A DNA stretch of 13,617 nt from Oscillospiraceae bacterium (lineage in GTDB: Bacteria; Bacillota; Clostridia; Oscillospirales; Oscillospiraceae): positions 1-13,617 of the forward strand of contig JAEDIZ010000053.1 in the NCBI GenBank assembly GCA_016296635.1, written 5' to 3'. The notes under the pieces were generated by a model that saw only the letters and a list, made by a program, of their open reading frames with translations, did not search any database and had not been told where the DNA came from. Shown here one piece after another: positions 7,611-13,571 of this stretch; the first letter of the stretch is position 1; every line of letters begins with the position of its first letter. Both the position numbers and the translations under genes were made by a program.

Positions 7611-9953
7611 CTATGTTGAAACCGTAATTCTGCCGTCTTCCACCCGAACCGAAACTTCTCTGCAGGACGGATCTGCCAGCAGAATCCGCGCCGCCGGTGC
7701 CTCTACCAGTGACTGGATCCGATGGCGCAGGCCTCTCGCACCCGTATCCTCTCCCGCGCACAAAGCTGCCAGCGTTTCTGCCGCTTTTGGGAAAATGCGC
7801 AGCGTGATCTCCTGCTTCTGCATCTGTCCCGCCAGCTGAGAAAGCTGCATTTCCGCGATCCGCGCAAGGCTGTCTTCCGACAGGCGCCGGAAGCCGGTAA
7901 TGCAATCAATTCTTCCGAGGAACTCCACGCTGAACGATTCACGAAGCAGGGCCGCATTGTACCCGGTTTCATCGGCCGGCGAAAAGCCGAGCCCGGGTTT
8001 TCCCGTCCGGCCGCTTCCGAGATTGGACGTCATGACGATCATCGTATTTCGGAAGTCCACCTTTCTTCCAACGCAGTCCGTCAGCACGCCGTCCTCCAGG
8101 ATCTGCAGCAGCAGTCCTGTCACGTCGCGGTGCGCCTTTTCCAGTTCATCCAGCAGAACCACGCAATATGGCCTGCGGCGCACCTTTTCCGTCAGTGTTC
8201 CGCCTTCCTCGTGTCCCACGTAACCCGGCGGCGCACCGATCAGCCTTGTGACAGAGGCGGGTTCCATATACTCTGTCATGTCGATCCGCACCAGTGCCTC
8301 ACTGCTGCCGTATACGCAGTCTGCAAGCGCCTTGCAAAGCTCCGTCTTCCCTACGCCGGACGGCCCCATAAAGAGCATGGACGCGCGCGGTCTGTTTCCG
8401 TTCAGAAATCCCATCGAGGCGCGGAGCACAGCTTTGCAGACATCCCGAATCGCCTGCTCCTGCCCGATCACACGCGCAGACAGCGCCGCAGGCAGCTGCA
8501 CGAGCCTCTGTTTATCGCTTTGGCAGAGCTTCCCAACGGGGATCCCCGTTCGGTCCGACACTGTCATTTCCACATCATGCGCGGATACACAGACCGCCCT
8601 GCGGCTCTGCGATGCATGCATCTGCTTTTTCAGCAGCTGTGTCAGACTGTCTCGAAGCTCCGCAGCATATTCATATTTGCTTTCCCGCACCGCTTTTTCC
8701 AGTTCATCGGAAATCCGGCGTTTTTCTCGGCCGTATATGCTTCCCGTTTCCGCAAAGCCGGATCGGGACGCACTTTCATCCAGCAGGTCTAAAGCCTTGT
8801 CCGGAAGAAAGCGATCCGTCAGATAGCGGCAGGAAAGTTCCACCGAAGCACGGATCGCATCGTCTGAAATACGGATACGGTGATGCTGCTCCAGTCCCGG
8901 ACGAAGTCCCTGCAGGATCATCACCGTCTGTTCGGGCGTCGGCTCCCGGACGGTAATGGGTCTGAATCTGCGTTCCAGTGCCGCATCCTTCTCGATATAC
9001 TTCCGATACTCCTCCAGCGTTGTCGCGCCGATCATCTGCAGCTCTCCTCTGCCAAGCGCCGGTTTCAGCAGATTGGCGGCATCAATTGCCCCCTCTGCGC
9101 TGCCCGCACCCACTATCGTATGCATCTCATCCACGAACAAAATCACATTGCCACAGCGATGGATCTCCGCAAGGATATCCCGGATCCGTTCTTCAAACTC
9201 ACCGCGATATTTTGTTCCCGCCAGCACGCTCGCCATATTCAGGCAGAAAAGTTTTTTCCCGTTCAGCTGCTCCGGGACCTGTCCCGCTGCCAGCCGCATG
9301 GCAAAGCCCTCTACGATTGCCGTCTTGCCGACACCCGGCTCGCCGATGAGTGCAGGATTGTTTTTATTCTTCCGGCTCAGCACCTGCATCAGCGCATCAA
9401 TCTCCCGCTCACGACCGATGACCGGATCCATTCCGGCCGTTTTTTCAAGCATATTGTCGCAGAATTGTTCCAAAAGTCTCGTATCCGTTTCCCTCCTGAG
9501 CTGCTGCGGCATATTTCGGCTGCGCAGGCAGTGATATGCATCGGAAAAAACCACATCCAAATCCGTTCCTGCCAGCTGCAGAATCGCCGCAGCGCTGCAT
9601 TTTTGCTCTCTCGTCAGGGCCAGAAGCAGATGTTCCGGCTCAACTGCCGCGTTTTTCAGACACGCTGCCTCAGCAGCTGCGCGCGAGACCACGCGCCGAG
9701 CGGCGCTGCTCATTCCCTGCAGCGGTTCTTTTCCGGATATTCCGCTGCCTCTGCGCTCCAAAACCAGCCCGCGCACATCGGTTTCCTCCCAGCCAAGCTG
9801 TCTGAGGATCTTCCCGGCCGGCTGCCATTGCAGCTGCAGCATCGCCAACAGCAGATGCTCTGTGCCGATGAAGCTGTGTCCCATCGCAGCAGCCTGCTTT
9901 CCCGCCTGACGGATCAGGAGCTGAGACTGCGTGGAAAGCATCGTTTTTACCAC
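7611..9953 (-). CDS. clpC: ATP-dependent Clp protease ATP-binding subunit, ClpC-like
   Basis: This is a Hsp100 AAA+ unfoldase expected to feed proteins into ClpP. The order is: N-domain with two Clp-N repeats (GTEHLLLAML near 33; EPEHLLLAL near 108), first AAA+ module with Walker A GEPGVGKT and Walker B VILFVDEMHT, a short middle domain with UVR-like KYEYAAELRDSL, and second AAA+ module with GPSGVGKT and VVLLDELEKAH. LGF in the second module aligns with the VGF ClpP-docking loop of B. subtilis ClpC. Glutamates matching B. subtilis Glu32 and Glu106 (phosphoarginine binding) appear kept. It is about 780 residues, slightly shorter than usual. The start is uncertain: GTG at 9953 has AGAGG eight bases upstream, GTG at 9962 lies almost on that site, and ATG at 9941 is 20 bases away. 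No ctsR, mcsA or mcsB is adjacent. ClpA is less likely given the UVR-like middle domain. Confidence 0.93.
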   Translation of the reverse strand: MVKTMLSTQSQLLIRQAGKQAAAMGHSFIGTEHLLLAMLQLQWQPAGKILRQLGWEETDVRGLVLERRGSGISGKEPLQGMSSAARRVVSRAAAEAACLKNAAVEPEHLLLALTREQKCSAAAILQLAGTDLDVVFSDAYHCLRSRNMPQQLRRETDTRLLEQFCDNMLEKTAGMDPVIGREREIDALMQVLSRKNKNNPALIGEPGVGKTAIVEGFAMRLAAGQVPEQLNGKKLFCLNMASVLAGTKYRGEFEERIRDILAEIHRCGNVILFVDEMHTIVGAGSAEGAIDAANLLKPALGRGELQMIGATTLEEYRKYIEKDAALERRFRPITVREPTPEQTVMILQGLRPGLEQHHRIRISDDAIRASVELSCRYLTDRFLPDKALDLLDESASRSGFAETGSIYGREKRRISDELEKAVRESKYEYAAELRDSLTQLLKKQMHASQSRRAVCVSAHDVEMTVSDRTGIPVGKLCQSDKQRLVQLPAALSARVIGQEQAIRDVCKAVLRASMGFLNGNRPRASMLFMGPSGVGKTELCKALADCVYGSSEALVRIDMTEYMEPASVTRLIGAPPGYVGHEEGGTLTEKVRRRPYCVVLLDELEKAHRDVTGLLLQILEDGVLTDCVGRKVDFRNTMIVMTSNLGSGRTGKPGLGFSPADETGYNAALLRESFSVEFLGRIDCITGFRRLSEDSLARIAEMQLSQLAGQMQKQEITLRIFPKAAETLAALCAGEDTGARGLRHRIQSLVEAPAARILLADPSCREVSVRVEDGRITVST

Positions 9954-9997
9954 TGGCAACACCTCTTTTCAGAAAATTGTTGCCCTTCCCATTTGGG

Positions 9998-10024
9998 TTT
10001 ATACCAAAACGCAGGATATGACAA
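9998..10024 (-). promoter_or_regulatory. Possible clpC promoter
   Basis: On the minus strand TTGTCA (10024-10019) and TATAAA (10003-9998) resemble -35 and -10 elements, but the 15-bp spacer is shorter than ideal. The -10 sits between arms TTTGG and CCAAA (9992-9996 and 10004-10008). No CIRCE element or CtsR heptad repeat is visible here. Confidence 0.4.
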
Positions 10025-10052
10025 AATTCACACTTCATTCAAAAAATAACAT

Positions 10053-10080
10053 TTGCTTTTTTGAGAATGTATGTTAGAAT
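10053..10080 (+). promoter_or_regulatory. Promoter of the ferredoxin gene
   Basis: TTGCTT (10053-10058) and TAGAAT (10075-10080) are separated by 16 bp, and TGT directly before the -10 makes it an extended -10 type. Transcription would start about 25 bases before the ferredoxin ATG. It is divergent from the proposed clpC promoter. Confidence 0.6.
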
Positions 10081-10111
10081 GATAGCGCAATACATAGATG
10101 GAGGTGCGACT

Positions 10112-10282
10112 ATGGCTTATGTAATCAGTGATGCTTGCGTATCTTGCGGCAGCTGCGCCGATGTTTGCCCCCTGGGCATCATCTCCGAAGGCGACGGCAA
10201 GTATGTCATCGACGCCGATCAGTGCGTAGAATGCGGTACTTGCGCAGCTGAGTGCCCCAACGAAGCAATCAGCCAGGAATAA
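10112..10282 (+). CDS. 2[4Fe-4S] ferredoxin, clostridial type
   Basis: This is a small cytoplasmic electron carrier of 56 residues, the normal size for clostridial ferredoxin. Two cysteine motifs are complete: CVSCGSCADVCP (Cys9, 12, 15, 19) and CVECGTCAAECP (Cys38, 41, 44, 48). Each shows CxxCxxCxxxCP spacing for two low-potential [4Fe-4S] clusters. The ATG at 10112 is preceded by GGAGGTG with a 5-base gap; upstream in-frame codons are not supported by a ribosome binding site. It has its own promoter and a hairpin after the stop, so it may be produced mostly as a short single-gene message. The window does not show which redox enzyme uses it. Confidence 0.96.
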   Translation: MAYVISDACVSCGSCADVCPLGIISEGDGKYVIDADQCVECGTCAAECPNEAISQE

Positions 10283-10299
10283 TTTCGTACATTGGAAGG

Positions 10300-10324
10300 G
10301 GCCTGTGCCATGCACAGGCCTTTT
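10300..10324 (+). terminator. Terminator-like hairpin between the ferredoxin gene and trmN6
   Basis: GGCCTGTGC (10300-10308) pairs over 9 bp with GCACAGGCC (10312-10320) around a 3-base loop and is followed by TTTT. The minus strand has no T-run after the stem. It starts 18 bp after the ferredoxin stop, and the trmN6 ribosome binding site begins about 12 bases beyond it. trmN6 must therefore rely on read-through or on a promoter that I do not see. Confidence 0.8.
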
Positions 10325-10343
10325 ACCATTTCAGGAGGATTAT

Positions 10344-11051
10344 ATGCAGGAGCTGCTGCGCAACCGATTCCGGATGGAAATTGCCGATTCGCAATTCCGG
10401 CTCTCCACGGACTCCATGGTACTGGCGGACTTTGTCCACATCCGGAAGGGCGTTCAGGTGCTGGATCTCGGCTGCGGCTGCGGCACGCTTGGTCTTCTGC
10501 TGCTGGCGGATGATGCGTCTCTGCATATCACCGGTATTGAAATTCAGAAGCACGCATCTGATACCGCCGCTCAGAATATTCTGAAGAACCAGCTATCAGA
10601 CTCCTTCCGTGTTTTGGAAGGTGATTTGCGTGACTTTGCCGCTATGAAGCTTACGAATGCCTTTGATGCCGTGATCTCCAATCCGCCGTATTTCCCCGTT
10701 GACAGCGGCAAAACGGCAGGCGCCGAAGCTCTCAGCATCGCAAGGAGCGAGGTATGCTGCACGCTGGAAGATCTCTGCCGCAGCGCCGCGGGCTGTCTGC
10801 GATACGGCGGCAGCTTTACATTTGTCCATAAACCGGAGCGTCTTGCCGATCTGATCTGCACGCTTCGCACGCACAGACTGGAACCGAAACGTATCCGGTT
10901 CGTACGTCACAGTGCGCTGCAGGAAGTCAGTCTTGTACTGATGGAAGCGCGTCTCGGTGGAAAACCCGGATTAAAATATGAGCCGGATCTGATCCTGTTC
11001 TCGCCAGACGGCGAGCCAACGGATGACTACCGGAGAATCTACGCCATATAG
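10344..11051 (+). CDS. trmN6: tRNA1(Val) (adenine(37)-N6)-methyltransferase family protein (TrmN6/YabB-like)
   Basis: This is a class I SAM-dependent methyltransferase of the family that methylates N6 of adenine 37 in tRNA-Val (E. coli YfiC, B. subtilis YabB). The 235-residue protein begins with the family-typical region around RLSTDSMVLADF (19-30). It has the SAM-binding motif VLDLGCGCGTLGLLL (39-53), the acidic residue after strand 2 in GIEI, and the catalytic adenine-N6 motif NPPYF (113-117). The ATG at 10344 is preceded by AGGAGGAT with good spacing; an in-frame GTG at 10305 falls within the terminator stem and is rejected. rsmI follows after 9 bp, the same pairing as yabB/yabC in B. subtilis. 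The exact tRNA target in this organism is inferred. Confidence 0.93.
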   Translation: MQELLRNRFRMEIADSQFRLSTDSMVLADFVHIRKGVQVLDLGCGCGTLGLLLLADDASLHITGIEIQKHASDTAAQNILKNQLSDSFRVLEGDLRDFAAMKLTNAFDAVISNPPYFPVDSGKTAGAEALSIARSEVCCTLEDLCRSAAGCLRYGGSFTFVHKPERLADLICTLRTHRLEPKRIRFVRHSALQEVSLVLMEARLGGKPGLKYEPDLILFSPDGEPTDDYRRIYAI

Positions 11052-11060
11052 GAGGCTCTT

Positions 11061-11897
11061 ATGGCCGGAATATTATGTCTTGTCCCCACACCCATCGGCA
11101 ATCTCGGTGACATCTCCATCCGCTGCAAAAAAGCATTGGAGGACGCAGACTTTATCGCCGCCGAGGATACCCGTGTGACCTTAAAGCTTCTCAATCATCT
11201 GGAGATTAAAAAACCTCTGATCAGCTATTATGAGCATAACAAGCAGGTCAGCGGCCCCAAAATCGTGGAGCGGATTCTTGCAGGCGAAACCTGCGTTCTG
11301 GTGTCGGATGCCGGCTCTCCCGCCATTTCCGATCCCGGCGAGGATCTTGTTCGGCTGTGTGCCGAAGCCGGCATCACCGTCACTGCCATCCCCGGTCCCT
11401 GCGCCGCTATCACCGCGCTTTCCATCTCCGGCCTTCCGACCGGCAGATTCTGCTTTGAGGGTTTCCTTTCCGTCAATAAAAAAAGCAGGCAGGAACATCT
11501 GTCCTCCCTGCTGCACGAAACACGCACCATGATTTTTTATGAAGCGCCGCACAAGCTTCAGTCAACCCTGCAGGACATGGCAGCCGCCTTCGGAGCAGAC
11601 CGCAGAATCTCCCTTTGCCGGGAGCTGACGAAGCTGCATGAGCAGGTTGTGCGCATGACACTGGGCGAAGCTGTCAGTTACTACGAAGCAAATCCGCCCA
11701 GAGGCGAGTTTGTTCTGATCGTAGAAGGCGCAAAAGAAGAAGAAAAAAAAGAACTGACGATTGAGGACGCCGTTCAGCTGGTTGCCCGGCAGATTGAAAG
11801 CGGCGTTTCAAAAAAGGATGCCGTCAAAGCCGTATCCAAAGAAACCGGTCTTGCGAAAAACACGCTTTATGACGCTGTTCTGAAACAGCTCGGATAA
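11061..11897 (+). CDS. rsmI: 16S rRNA (cytidine(1402)-2'-O)-methyltransferase RsmI
   Basis: RsmI methylates the 2'-hydroxyl of C1402 of 16S rRNA in the 30S subunit. The 278-residue protein is a tetrapyrrole-methylase-fold enzyme of normal length. Visible motifs are LVPTPIGNLGDISIR (7-21), AAEDTR (33-38), VSDAGSPAISDPG (81-93) and IPGPCA (110-115), then FYEAPHKL (159-166), CRELTK (186-191) and RGEFVLIVEG (214-223). The C-terminal tail has a helical segment (about 233-278) of the type seen in Firmicutes RsmI. An AGGAGG lies in the 9-bp gap after trmN6, so the two genes are almost certainly co-transcribed. The gene ends just before a strong hairpin and converges on abrB. It complements RsmH in the same window. 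Confidence 0.97.
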   Translation: MAGILCLVPTPIGNLGDISIRCKKALEDADFIAAEDTRVTLKLLNHLEIKKPLISYYEHNKQVSGPKIVERILAGETCVLVSDAGSPAISDPGEDLVRLCAEAGITVTAIPGPCAAITALSISGLPTGRFCFEGFLSVNKKSRQEHLSSLLHETRTMIFYEAPHKLQSTLQDMAAAFGADRRISLCRELTKLHEQVVRMTLGEAVSYYEANPPRGEFVLIVEGAKEEEKKELTIEDAVQLVARQIESGVSKKDAVKAVSKETGLAKNTLYDAVLKQLG

Positions 11898-11902
11898 ACA
11901 AT

Positions 11903-11938
11903 AAACCTGATGCTGCGATTATCCGGCATCAGGTTTTC
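11903..11938. terminator. Bidirectional terminator hairpin after rsmI
   Basis: AAACCTGATGC (11903-11913) pairs over 11 bp with GCATCAGGTTT (11926-11936), loop 12 bases. On the plus strand TTTTC overlaps and follows the stem; on the minus strand TTTATTGTTTAT follows. It should therefore end rsmI transcripts and any abrB transcript that passes the nearer hairpin. Confidence 0.85.
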
Positions 11939-11953
11939 ATTATAAATACGGAA

Positions 11954-11984
11954 GCGCCGCTCAAATGAGCGGCGCCTTTCTATT
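11954..11984. terminator. Second hairpin in the convergent rsmI/abrB gap
   Basis: GCGCCGCTC (11954-11962) pairs over 9 bp with GAGCGGCGC (11967-11975) around the loop AAAT. The plus strand continues CTTTCTATTT. The minus strand continues TTCCGTATTTAT, a weaker tail. It starts about 10 bases after the abrB stop, so it probably serves abrB and backs up rsmI termination. Confidence 0.75.
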
Positions 11985-12227
11985 TCAGAACTTTTTCAAA
12001 TCCTTCATACAGTTTGCACAGATATTCTTACCCTTATAGCCCGTCACATTTTTGGCATCTCCGCAAAAAATGCAAGTCGGCTCGTATTTTTTCAGAATAA
12101 TGGATGCTCCGTCCACATAAATCTCAATGGCATCCTTCTCAGCAATGTCCAATGTGCGGCGAAGCTCAATGGGAAGAACGATTCTGCCCAGTTCATCTAC
12201 TTTTCTGACAATTCCGGTTGATTTCAT
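11985..12227 (-). CDS. abrB: AbrB-family transition-state regulator with C-terminal Cys4 tail
   Basis: AbrB is a dimeric or tetrameric DNA-binding regulator of post-exponential genes. The 80-residue product opens with MKSTGIVRKVDELGRIVLPI, almost the B. subtilis AbrB N-terminal swapped-hairpin domain, including ELRRTLDIAEKDA (21-33) and EIYVDGASIILKKYEP. Its C-terminus is unlike B. subtilis AbrB: CIFC (52-55) and CANC (70-73) form a likely Cys4 zinc-binding knuckle, as known in clostridial AbrB proteins. The start at 12227 has GGAGG eight bases upstream; the frame stays open 22 codons further upstream but without AbrB-like sequence or a ribosome binding site. It converges with rsmI, as in B. 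subtilis, and diverges from spmA. No clear Spo0A box was seen upstream. Confidence 0.95.
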   Translation of the reverse strand: MKSTGIVRKVDELGRIVLPIELRRTLDIAEKDAIEIYVDGASIILKKYEPTCIFCGDAKNVTGYKGKNICANCMKDLKKF

Positions 12228-12300
12228 ATTAATAACCTCCCTCGGTTTATTCTGTCTCTGTTCATCCGGGGGGCGCACAGTCGAGCGCCGCACTTTACAA

Positions 12301-12327
12301 TTCCGCCAAGCAAATGTAGTTGGCGAA
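12301..12327. promoter_or_regulatory. Palindrome in the abrB/spmA divergent region (candidate operator)
   Basis: CGCCAA (12304-12309) and TTGGCG (12320-12325) form a perfect 6-bp inverted repeat with a 10-base spacer. It extends to TT...AA on the outside if one C is skipped. The right arm coincides with the -35 hexamer proposed for spmA. The protein that would bind it is unknown. Confidence 0.4.
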
Positions 12328-12349
12328 TCAGTAACAAGCTATGTATAAC
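12320..12349 (+). promoter_or_regulatory. Possible spmA promoter
   Basis: TTGGCG (12320-12325) and TATAAC (12344-12349) with an 18-bp spacer resemble a sigma-A promoter with a moderate -35. On the opposite strand the same patch reads TGTTATACA (12350-12342), an extended -10 that could serve abrB, though its -35 position is poor. B. subtilis spmAB is transcribed by sigma-E; I see no convincing sigma-E element. Confidence 0.35.
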
Positions 12350-12407
12350 ATGAAAATATGTCTAATTTTTGAACAAACCGGAAAAAATTTATCGAGGTAA
12401 ATCGTAA

Positions 12408-12986
12408 ATGTCATTATCTCTTTTGTGGTTGATTTTCTTGTGTTTTTCCTTTTTTTCTTCTGTTTTCACCGACAAAATGTCTGCACTGACTGCCGCAGTT
12501 TTGGACGGTGCCGCGCAGGGTGTTCAAACGGCTCTCTCCATCGCAGGCGCACTTTGTCTTTGGTCTGCCCTTGCGCGCGTCATGGAAAAAAGCGGCATAA
12601 CGATGCACCTCCAAAGAATTCTTCGTCCCTTTCTGCAAAAACTCTTCCCGGATTCCGCAGAAGATGAAGAGGCCTTCGGCGCTGTCTGTACAAATTTTAC
12701 AGCCAATTTCTTGGGACTAGGTAACGCCGCAACGCCGGCCGGGATCCGTGCGGTACGGCGGATGAAGGAGCGGAGCGCTCTGTCGGTGCCGACAGACGAA
12801 ATGTGCAGACTGATCGTCATGAACACCGCCTCCATTCAGCTACTGCCCACAACCGTTGCGGCAATCCGCGCCGCCGCAGGTGCGCTGAAGCCCTTTGATA
12901 TTCTCCCCGCCGTCTGGGCATCCTCCGTTCTGTCGGTATCCGTCGGTCTTCTGGTCGGAGAAGCGTTGCGGAGGTTTCGATGGTAG
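12408..12986 (+). CDS. spmA: Spore maturation protein A (SpmA)
   Basis: SpmA is a multi-pass membrane protein with a nucleoside-recognition (Gate) domain. With SpmB it is needed in Bacillus and Clostridium for proper spore core dehydration; its transported substrate is not established. The 192-residue protein has a hydrophobic N-terminus (about 3-20), a membrane region at about 38-57, the family signature NFTANFLGLGNAATPAG (96-112), the region MNTASIQLLPTTVAAIRAA (138-156) and a last membrane segment (about 166-186). The ATG at 12408 is preceded by GAGG ten bases upstream, a moderate site. It overlaps spmB by 7 bp. In B. subtilis dacB precedes spmA; here it is absent and abrB lies head-to-head instead. 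Confidence 0.94.
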   Translation: MSLSLLWLIFLCFSFFSSVFTDKMSALTAAVLDGAAQGVQTALSIAGALCLWSALARVMEKSGITMHLQRILRPFLQKLFPDSAEDEEAFGAVCTNFTANFLGLGNAATPAGIRAVRRMKERSALSVPTDEMCRLIVMNTASIQLLPTTVAAIRAAAGALKPFDILPAVWASSVLSVSVGLLVGEALRRFRW

Positions 12987-13495
12987 CTGATTATCTGGTT
13001 CCTGTACTGATGCTTTTCATCAGCGGTCTTTCCATGTATAAAAAGCAGGATACATTCAGCATTATGACAGAAGGTGCGCAGGACGGGCTGCGGCTTCTGT
13101 TATCCATTGCCCCCACGCTGATCCTGCTTCTAAGTGCCGTCCGTATGCTGCGCGTCAGCGGATTCTTTGACCTGGCGGCCACACTTTTTTTGCCGCTCTG
13201 CCGATTCTTCGGCATTCCGCCGGAGCTGATGCCTCTGATGCTGGTGCGTCCGGTCAGCGGAAGCGCAGCTCTTGCTGTCGGCGCAGAGCTGATCAGCACA
13301 TACGGTGCAGACTCCTACATCGGCCGCTGCACGGCTGTCATGCTCGGCAGTACGGAAACCACATTTTATACCATCAGCGTCTACTTTGGTGCCGCAGATC
13401 TCAAAGGAACACGGTGGGCGGTTCCCGCTGCCATCGCTGCCGATCTGACCGGTTTTTTCTGTGCCTGCCTTTTCGTCCGGCTCATTTTTCCGTAA
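12980..13495 (+). CDS. spmB: Spore maturation protein B (SpmB)
   Basis: SpmB is the partner of SpmA and another Gate-domain membrane protein needed for spore core dehydration and heat resistance. The 171-residue product has membrane segments at about 5-19, 40-56 and 66-77 and near the C-terminus (about 147-170). It carries the family motifs RPVSGSAALAV (90-100) and GSTETTFYTISVYFG (123-137). The ATG at 12980 lies within the last codons of spmA (ATGGTAG), so translation is probably coupled; a GGAG-like purine patch sits just upstream in spmA. No hairpin terminator is visible after the stop; the next 76 bases are T-rich and hold a promoter-like element for the next gene. Confidence 0.94.
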   Translation: MVADYLVPVLMLFISGLSMYKKQDTFSIMTEGAQDGLRLLLSIAPTLILLLSAVRMLRVSGFFDLAATLFLPLCRFFGIPPELMPLMLVRPVSGSAALAVGAELISTYGADSYIGRCTAVMLGSTETTFYTISVYFGAADLKGTRWAVPAAIAADLTGFFCACLFVRLIFP

Positions 13496-13529
13496 ACACA
13501 CTTTTATACTGTACTTTCCTTCCTTTTTT

Positions 13530-13538
13530 TGATATACT
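13530..13538 (+). promoter_or_regulatory. Possible extended -10 promoter for the gene at 13572
   Basis: TGATATACT (13530-13538) is an extended -10 (TGnTATACT). The hexamer 17 bp upstream, TGTACT, is a weak -35. A start near 13545 would give a leader of about 27 bases containing AGGTGAG. Confidence 0.45.
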
Positions 13539-13571
13539 GGATGGACGAATGAAACAGTAAAGGTGAGAAAT

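Noticed and set aside
7722..10049. Long plus-strand open frames (up to 389 codons) opposite clpC.
   Set aside because: They are shadows of the clpC coding strand caused by its codon use; no recognisable domains.
9963..10060. CIRCE or CtsR operator upstream of clpC.
   Set aside because: Neither TTAGCACTC-N9-GAGTGCTAA nor GGTCAAA heptad repeats are present.
10305..10343. GTG start for trmN6 at 10305.
   Set aside because: It lies inside the terminator stem and has no ribosome binding site; the ATG at 10344 has AGGAGGAT upstream.
12228..12293. N-terminal extension of abrB by 22 codons.
   Set aside because: The added residues are not AbrB-like and the strong GGAGG fits the ATG at 12227.
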